Assembly: GCA_963681505.1 (NCBI GenBank)
Contig: OY811971.1
Span: 8,551,991 to 8,615,990 of the forward strand
Direction: 5' to 3'
Source of the DNA: Eunapius fragilis
Taxonomy: Eukaryota > Porifera > Demospongiae > Spongillida > Spongillidae
DNA length: 64,000 nucleotides
Below, piece after piece: positions 58,077 through 64,000 of this stretch (the first letter of the stretch is position 1; each line of letters begins with the position of its first letter). The translations under genes and the position numbers were made by a program. The notes below the pieces were generated by a model. The model ran no database searches, was not told where the DNA came from, and worked only from the letters and a program-made list of their open reading frames with translations.

Positions 58077-58175
58077 CTTACTTTGGTGGTTGGCCTGGGC
58101 ACCTCTATCCAATAGAAGCTTCACACACTCAACATGCCCCCTACCTGATGCCACCATCAGTGGGGTACGTCCATT
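58077..58175 (-). CDS. Ankyrin exon, type A (copy A1), most upstream in the window
   Basis: A 99-bp, phase 0/0 exon with NGRTPLMVASGRGH and VECVKLLLDRGAQANHQSK, donor GTGAGT. No ankyrin exon is seen at higher coordinates. The sequence up to 60626 is noncoding as far as I can tell. Confidence 0.8.
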
Positions 58176-59507
58176 CTGTAAACATAAGTGCATATCACAG
58201 GATGTACCACCAATGTCACATAAATGTACAACAAACCACACAACCCCATCTCTCCATTACTATACACCCAGAGGGTAGGACAGTACACCAACAACTGGGT
58301 TAAAAGTGATAACACCAACAACTGGGTTAAAAGTCCGCTTCGAATTATGGCCAAACAACAAAGGAGACCCTACTGCAGACTGTAAACCTATTTACTACAA
58401 CAGGCAACTCTCTATAGTGAACCCAATGGCAGACAGCTGTGTAGTAGTATGTACATGTATAGTTATTCTTTGCAGATCACCTGAACACCTTTTCTGAACC
58501 TTATAATTGTTATTCCTGTAAATGCAGCAATCCAGTTATTGCTTTAGTTACTTCAGATGACGACATGTGAATGTGCCTAGGCATTCAATATAAACTTTAC
58601 CAGGGCCGACCAACCGTAATCTGTATAGATAGGGTTAGTAAAGATAATCACAATATCTGCTGCTGCAATTGAAGGAATGAATATCATTACTAGCTATCAT
58701 TACTGATTTAGAGGCCCTTGGTACATGTAAGGTACATGTAGCCTTCCTTAACCCTGGTTCCGTGATAATCAAATGTTTTTTTGTCGAACTGCGTTTTTAG
58801 AAAATTAGTCGGAAAATGTTGATTTACATAACAAAATACATTAATGTGGTTGTATAACAAAATACATATTGGTACACAAATTACTCCATTCATTTTGCTG
58901 CATTATATCTCATACCAGCAGTGAGCATTTTACACAACTTGTGAAAATCTATACTCCCTATGGTGGTGTTAACTTGTGGTTAAGTGTGTCATGAAATGTT
59001 AATTTTGGCTAATTGCAATAACAACCCATAATCCTGTTATCTGCAGAACACTATAAAAGTAAAAGTTAGAGATTAAAACAAACATGATGGGAACATTCTC
59101 AATAAGTCAAATTTTATCCACATAGTTTGTTTTGTATGTACACCAAACAAATGCTGTTTTTTGGTAATCACTTTTACAGTCATATGCTCTAATTTGTGTA
59201 CACATATTACATTGCTTCACTATAGTAGTATACTGTTTTCAAATGAGTATTGAAAGTGATAGAGGGCATGATATTATATGAAATTATTCATGTGGTTGTT
59301 TAAAATGTGTACAGTAAAATGTGTACAGTAAAATGTGTACAGGTACAAATTAGTCCTATGTAGAAAAATGATGTTCATTGCAAAAGAATCATGCAAATTC
59401 AATCACTTGTGTATCAAAAAACAGCAACAATGCTAAATGTTCATGTTAGTATCACTCCACCATCTCAGGGCAAACTGCTACTTTGGGTTTTGAGGTTTAC
59501 TCCTTCA

Positions 59508-59790
59508 CTCCTACTTGCACTTCCTCTACCTCTACTTGCACTTCCTCTACCCCTACTTGCACTTCCTCTACCTCTACTTGCACCTCCTCTACCTCTACTT
59601 GCACTTCCTCTACCTCTACTTGCACTTCCTCTACCTCTACTCTACCTCTACTTGCACTTCCTCTACCCCTACTTGCACTTCCTCTACCTCTACTTGCACT
59701 TCCTCTACCTCTACTTGCACTTCCTCTACCTCTACTTGCACTTCCTCTACCCCAACTTGCAGTTCCTCTACCACTACTTGCACTTCCTCT
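59508..59790. repeat. 21-bp minisatellite, about 13 copies
   Basis: This is the same unit as 43891-44270 in the duplicated segment, but shorter by about 100 bp. One irregular junction near 59628-59650 (a CTCTACTCTACCTCTA step) shifts the register. Confidence 0.92.
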
Positions 59791-60626
59791 GCCACTTCGA
59801 ATTCCCTACCATGCCTACATGTACATGTATTTCCTATTTGCACCTTCCGTGCTTGAGCCTCCTCTACTCGTGCCTACACCATTTGTGCCTCCACTATTTG
59901 AGCCTTCAGTGCTCGTACGCGCCTCCACTATTCACGCCTTCACTATTTGCACCTCCACTACTCACGCCTCCACCATTTGTACCTCTACTAATCACGCCTC
60001 CACCATTTGCACCTCCATTATTCGAGCCTTCCGTGCTCGTGCCTCTACTGTCAACACATCCACTTGCTCTGCGTACATGTACACCCCAGTCACATGCGCA
60101 AAGTTTTCTTTGTTTTTTTAATGCGGTTTATTTGTCAGATAACAATCAAATAATTTGAATTATGAGTGACCATCAATTAATTATCTGTGGTGTACTCAGA
60201 TATTGAATATTGAATGACAGATGTGATTACTTACAAAGATAAGGTAGGGTAAGTAATTTGTGCTCCTCTGTACATATATGTGTAGGTGTACACACGAATG
60301 CAATATTCAGATAGCCCATTTCTTTGTAGGACGTTTGGCGCTATTCCTAGCTTCATATCATGAATGGTAACGTACAGTACTTGTATTGATTTTAACTGAC
60401 GCGGTCGCCCATTTATCGATGTTCGACAGCTGCCGAGTACACTTTTTTCTGGAGCAGTTTTGAACGCATTTGACGGTACCCTTAGACGTTTCTAGTTACC
60501 CAATAGAGAACAGCACAAGTGAAATGCTCTCAACCTGCCTGGTTGAATCAGGTTGATGCACAACACACTTTCTTCCGCTACCCAGACCCGAAATTTTTGG
60601 TACCCAGACCCAAATGTTCTGGTACC

Positions 60627-60692
60627 TGTGGAATAATTGTGATATGTATGTGTGTGCGCATGCGTAAAAGATTAACATTCGATTATTGGACA
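60627..60692 (+). repeat. Candidate 66-bp 5' LTR
   Basis: Bounded by TG and CA, it starts at the duplication breakpoint and ends 3 bp before a TGG primer-site candidate. It contains a GTGCGCATGCGTA run similar in style to the TGCGCATGCGCA of the LTR at 21113. It cannot be confirmed without the 3' copy. Confidence 0.5.
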
Positions 60693-60711
60693 TAGTGGCA
60701 GCGGTGTTGCA

Positions 60712-63700
60712 ATGGCAGACAGCCGTTTAATACCCCCACAGCCGTTTGACTTCCGAAAGCCTGATGAATGGCCTCGGTGGTTGAGACGTTTTGAACAGTA
60801 CTGGGTGGCATCTGGCCTTTCGTCACAGGAAGAAGAGAAGCAGGTTAACACACTGTTATATTGTCTGGGCGAGGAGGCGGGAGACGTATTCGCAGCATGT
60901 AATGCCACCGACAAGGCGAAGAAGGTGTACGCGGAAGCAGTCCATACGATCGAGAGGTTTTTCGGTGTAAGAAAGAATCTTATTTTCGAACGTGCGCGGT
61001 TCAATAGTAGGGACCAAATGGAGGGCGAGTCGACGGAACAGTACCTCCTAGTGCTACACGCTCTGGCGAGAAATTGTGAATATGGACAACTCCGAGATGA
61101 ATTAATTCGTGACAGGATAGTAATAGGGATTCTAGATAAAGCACTCTCCAAACGACTACAGATGGACCCCGAGTTAACGTTGGAGAAAGCTACACGGTTG
61201 GTGCGTCAATCAGAATCTGTCGGGGAACAACAGCAGGTTCTCAAAGGACAGAAGGACAGTGAACTGGACGTTAACTGGATGACTTCAAAGAGCAAGGCGG
61301 CTCAGCAACTGAATCCATCTTCATCCTGTACCAGGTGTGGAAATCAGCATGAACCAGGGAAATGTCCAGCTCAGAAAGTAACTTGCTTTCGTTGTCACAA
61401 AAGAGGACACTTCAAATCCCAATGTTTTTCACAGGGGACTTCACAGAAGGTAGCAGATAAAGAGGTAGACAGCGTCAAAGGAGAGGCTGTTGAGACGGTA
61501 TTCCTTGGTACAGTTGGAGAAGGAGAGGGTTCTTGGATGGCAAAAATTTCTGTATGTGGACAGTATCTACCCTTCAAGATAGACACTGGTGCTGATGTCA
61601 CAACTATATCTGAAGAAGGTTACAAGAGGATAAAAGGGAACGGAGGAAAGCTGGTTAAGCCTTCAAAACTACTGCGAGGTCCATCAAACCAACCACTACC
61701 AGTAGTTGGTGAGTTCATTGGGTCCCTCGCATACGAAGGGAAGTCGGAGAAACACCAGATTTTTGTTGTAAAGGGTTTGAAGAATAATTTGCTAGGACTT
61801 CCTGCTATTAGATCGATGGGTCTTGTTGTCAGAGTGAATGAGGTTACTAGCAGTTACAAGGACAAGATCCTCGTACAATACTCTGCTCTCTTTAGGGGCC
61901 TAGGAACTTTGGGAGAACCCTATGAGATCAAACTAAAAAGGAACTCCAAGCCAGTCTCCCTGTTTGCTCCTAGGCGGGTACCCATCCCTCTTCGTAAGCA
62001 AGTGCAAACTGAGTTGGACCAAATGGAAGCTCTTGGTGTCATTTCCAAAGTAGATATCCCTACTCCTTGGTGTGCTGGGATGGTAGTCGCTCAGAAACCT
62101 AATGGAGCTATCCGCATCTGTGTTGATCTCAAGCCATTGAACGAGTGCGTTCTAAGGGAGGTTTATCCACTTCCTAGTGTGGATGAGATTCTCGCCCAGA
62201 TATCCGGATCAAAAGTCTTTAGTAAGCTTGATGCTAATAGTGGCTTTTGGCAAATACCTCTTGCTCCATCATCTCGTTTGCTGACTACTTTTGTCACCCC
62301 ATTTGGGCGCTATCATTTCAATAAGCTTCCCTTTGGTATCTCCAGTGCCCCAGAACTCTTCCAAAAGAGAATGAGTAATGTTCTGAGTGGTGTAAAAGGA
62401 TCTTTGTGCCTAATAGATGATGTACTGGTATTTGGCAAGACTCAGGGAGAACATGACCAGAGACTGGCTGATGCCCTCAAGAGAATTCAGTCAGCTGGAG
62501 TGACACTGAATAAGGACAAATGTGTTTTCAGCACAAGTACGTTGACCTTTCTGGGCCATGTTCTAGACAAAGATGGAATCAGTGCAGATCCTGAAAAAAC
62601 ATCTGCTATAAGAATGTTGGACCAGCCAAACAATGCTTCAGAGTTGAGGAGGTTTATGGGAATGGTGAACCAAATGGGAAAATTTTCCCTAAACCTTGCA
62701 TCGATCACACAGCCACTGAGGGAGCTTTTGAGTACAAAGTCAACATGGACATGGGGCCCCGCTCAGGATGAAGCCTTCAAGATGGCAAAGGCAGAACTCA
62801 CTAAACCTACTATCCTTTCTTTGTATGATCCTGGAGCGGAGACCAAACTGTCATCTGATGCTTCCTCTTACGGGCTTGGAGCAGTCCTTCTTCAATTGCA
62901 CCAAGGTGGGTGGAAACCAGTTGTGTATGCTTCCCGTTCATTGTCTGAAACCGAAAGACGCTATGCCCAGATAGAAAAGGAAGCATTGGCTATAACATGG
63001 GCTTGTGAGAAATTTTCTGAATATATTTTGGGCAAACAGATATTGATAGAGACAGACCACAAACCTCTTGTGCCACTGTTAAGTTCTAAACATTTGGATG
63101 ACCTTCCTCCTAGGGTGTTGCGGTTTCGACTGAGGTTAATGAGATTTGCATTCTCCATTGTGCATGTACCAGGGAAATATATGTACACAGCTGATGCCCT
63201 TTCCCGTGCCCCAACAGGAGTTCCTGTCAACAGTTGTGCCGCATTCCAGAAAGAAGTTGAGGGCCATATTGCTGCAGTTACGGAGATTCTTCCAGCCACT
63301 AAACAGCAACTTGACAAATACCGCCGTGCTCAAGCCGCTGATAGTGATACTGGAGCCCTGATAAATTATTGCAAATTTGGCTGGCCGGTGAAAACTAAGC
63401 TTCCACCTAATCTGAAGTCTTACTGGACGGTGAGAGGAAGGCTGACACTGCATGATGATCTCCTACTGTATGGAAGCCGTATTGTGATTCCTCAAGGTTT
63501 GCGACAAGAGACAATGCAGAAAATTCACCAGGGACACCAGGGGATCCTTAAGTGTCGACTTCGGGTGGAATCAGCAGTGTGGTGGCCTGGGGTTTCAAAC
63601 GAAGTTGAAGATTTTGTCAAGCAGTGTTACACGTGCTCTAAGAGATCTACCCCTCCTGTGGAGCCAATGATTGCATCTGAACTACCTGATTATCCCTGGC

Positions 63701-64000
63701 AAAAGGTCGGAGCGGACCTATTTGAGCTCAATGGCATCAAGTATCTGTTGTTGGTCGACTACTTTTCCCGCTACATAGAAGTTGTAAAGTTGTCAGCTAC
63801 TACCTCAGGTACAATTATCTCTGTTCTAAAGGCGATCTTTTCAAGATACGGCATCCCTGAAAGACTTATAAGTGACAATGGTCCGCAGTTTGCTTCAAGA
63901 GAGATGAAGATATTTTCAGTGTCCTATGGGTTTGAGCACGTCACGAGCAGCCCACATTATCCTCAGGGTAATGGGCAGGCCGAGAGGGCAGTTCAGACAG
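60712..64000 (+). CDS. Gag-Pol polyprotein of the Mag-like element, C-terminus beyond the window
   Basis: An uninterrupted frame of about 1,096 codons from the ATG at 60712. Gag opens with PPQPFDFRKPDEWPRWLRRF, typical of Mag-clade proteins annotated as K02A2.6-like. Two zinc knuckles start at residues 206 (CTRCG) and 225 (CFRCHKRGH). The protease has IDTGAD from 290. RT has LDANSGFWQ and the catalytic IDD from 568. RNase H has SSDASSYGLGAV (about 714) and TDHKP (about 781). The integrase zinc module has HQGH from 939. The integrase core Asp 1002, Asp 1055 and Glu 1091 fit the D,D35E spacing. Domain order is RT-RH-IN, the ordinary Ty3 order, unlike the element at 47.8 kb. No stop or frameshift is visible, so it may be young and functional. 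Confidence 0.93.
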   Translation, partial: MADSRLIPPQPFDFRKPDEWPRWLRRFEQYWVASGLSSQEEEKQVNTLLYCLGEEAGDVFAACNATDKAKKVYAEAVHTIERFFGVRKNLIFERARFNSRDQMEGESTEQYLLVLHALARNCEYGQLRDELIRDRIVIGILDKALSKRLQMDPELTLEKATRLVRQSESVGEQQQVLKGQKDSELDVNWMTSKSKAAQQLNPSSSCTRCGNQHEPGKCPAQKVTCFRCHKRGHFKSQCFSQGTSQKVADKEVDSVKGEAVETVFLGTVGEGEGSWMAKISVCGQYLPFKIDTGADVTTISEEGYKRIKGNGGKLVKPSKLLRGPSNQPLPVVGEFIGSLAYEGKSEKHQIFVVKGLKNNLLGLPAIRSMGLVVRVNEVTSSYKDKILVQYSALFRGLGTLGEPYEIKLKRNSKPVSLFAPRRVPIPLRKQVQTELDQMEALGVISKVDIPTPWCAGMVVAQKPNGAIRICVDLKPLNECVLREVYPLPSVDEILAQISGSKVFSKLDANSGFWQIPLAPSSRLLTTFVTPFGRYHFNKLPFGISSAPELFQKRMSNVLSGVKGSLCLIDDVLVFGKTQGEHDQRLADALKRIQSAGVTLNKDKCVFSTSTLTFLGHVLDKDGISADPEKTSAIRMLDQPNNASELRRFMGMVNQMGKFSLNLASITQPLRELLSTKSTWTWGPAQDEAFKMAKAELTKPTILSLYDPGAETKLSSDASSYGLGAVLLQLHQGGWKPVVYASRSLSETERRYAQIEKEALAITWACEKFSEYILGKQILIETDHKPLVPLLSSKHLDDLPPRVLRFRLRLMRFAFSIVHVPGKYMYTADALSRAPTGVPVNSCAAFQKEVEGHIAAVTEILPATKQQLDKYRRAQAADSDTGALINYCKFGWPVKTKLPPNLKSYWTVRGRLTLHDDLLLYGSRIVIPQGLRQETMQKIHQGHQGILKCRLRVESAVWWPGVSNEVEDFVKQCYTCSKRSTPPVEPMIASELPDYPWQKVGADLFELNGIKYLLLVDYFSRYIEVVKLSATTSGTIISVLKAIFSRYGIPERLISDNGPQFASREMKIFSVSYGFEHVTSSPHYPQGNGQAERAVQT

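Larger units (their letters stand above)
56460..60626. repeat. Segmental duplication, copy 2 (partner 40860-45136)
   Basis: It matches copy 1 from the intron 3' of C1 to the word CTGGTACC at 60626, where the Mag-like retrotransposon begins. The part 56600-57060 is instead closest to 54047-54507 (offset 2553), so this copy is a mosaic. Confidence 0.88.
60627..64000 (+). mobile_element. Mag-like Ty3 retrotransposon, open, cut by the window edge
   Basis: It begins exactly where the duplicated segment stops matching its partner. A candidate very short 5' LTR (60627-60692, TGTGGAAT ... TTGGACA) is followed after 3 bp by TGGCAGCGGTG, a primer-site-like stretch. GTGGCAGCGGTG here is also found inside the Gmr1-like element at 48052. 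One open Gag-Pol frame starts at 60712 and runs to the end of the window. The 3' LTR would lie outside. Confidence 0.85.

Noticed and set aside
59391-60158. 255-, 212- and 113-codon open frames
   Set aside because: Same minisatellite artefact in the duplicated copy.
52841-64000. An envelope gene for any LTR element in the window
   Set aside because: No frame with a signal peptide plus transmembrane glycoprotein layout lies between integrase/RT and the 3' LTR of either complete element. The third element is cut by the window edge, so this cannot be judged there.

Overview
This window is nuclear DNA from an animal, most likely a sponge (probably a demosponge). It has spliced genes, a conserved tRNA-export receptor with short introns, and an ankyrin-ROCO (Roc-COR)-Death gene of a kind that I recall as expanded in sponges. 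It also has many retrotransposons, including DIRS, RLE non-LTR and several Ty3 types, and a very frequent self-complementary TACATGTA motif. The species assignment is inference; no marker gene settles it.

Layout. (1) 0.17-2.58 kb, minus strand: the first six coding exons of exportin-T (XPOT); all five exon junctions keep phase, and the gene runs off the left edge. (2) 5.4-17.4 kb, minus strand: the 3' part of an ankyrin-Roc-COR-Death gene. A 9.15 kb intron splits the GTPase between its P-loop and its DLAGH switch, and holds a foldback element, a LINE and a fragment of an RLE retrotransposon. There is an apparent one-base frameshift in the Roc domain. (3) 18.8-26.2 kb, plus strand: a decayed, intron-containing gene of a family I cannot name, cut in two by a Ty3-type retrotransposon with 100-bp LTRs and a 5-bp target duplication. 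(4) 26.6-29.4 kb: a non-LTR retrotransposon with a C-terminal restriction-like endonuclease. Two more fragments of the same family lie at 11.7-13.0 and 33.9-34.2 kb. (5) 36.8-58.2 kb, minus strand: an array of 16 ankyrin exons of three kinds, called here A (99 bp), B (150-156 bp) and C (102 bp), nearly all phase 0 on both sides. With the 16.7-17.4 kb exons, they look like the exploded solenoid of one very large ROCO gene or of two or more tandem copies. (6) 47.77-52.84 kb: a Ty3-related LTR retrotransposon with its integrase upstream of its reverse transcriptase (Gmr1-like order), seemingly identical 280-bp LTRs and a GGAGC target duplication. (7) About 4.2 kb at 40.9-45.1 kb recurs almost identically at 56.5-60.6 kb. 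(8) 60.63 kb to the right edge: a Mag-like Ty3 element with an open Gag-Pol frame, inserted exactly at the end of the second duplicate.

How it fits together. The host content is a housekeeping gene (XPOT) beside a fast-evolving, probably signalling or immune-type receptor locus. That locus is being enlarged by exon and segment duplication and broken up by retrotransposons. Stretches not described below hold no gene that I can support.
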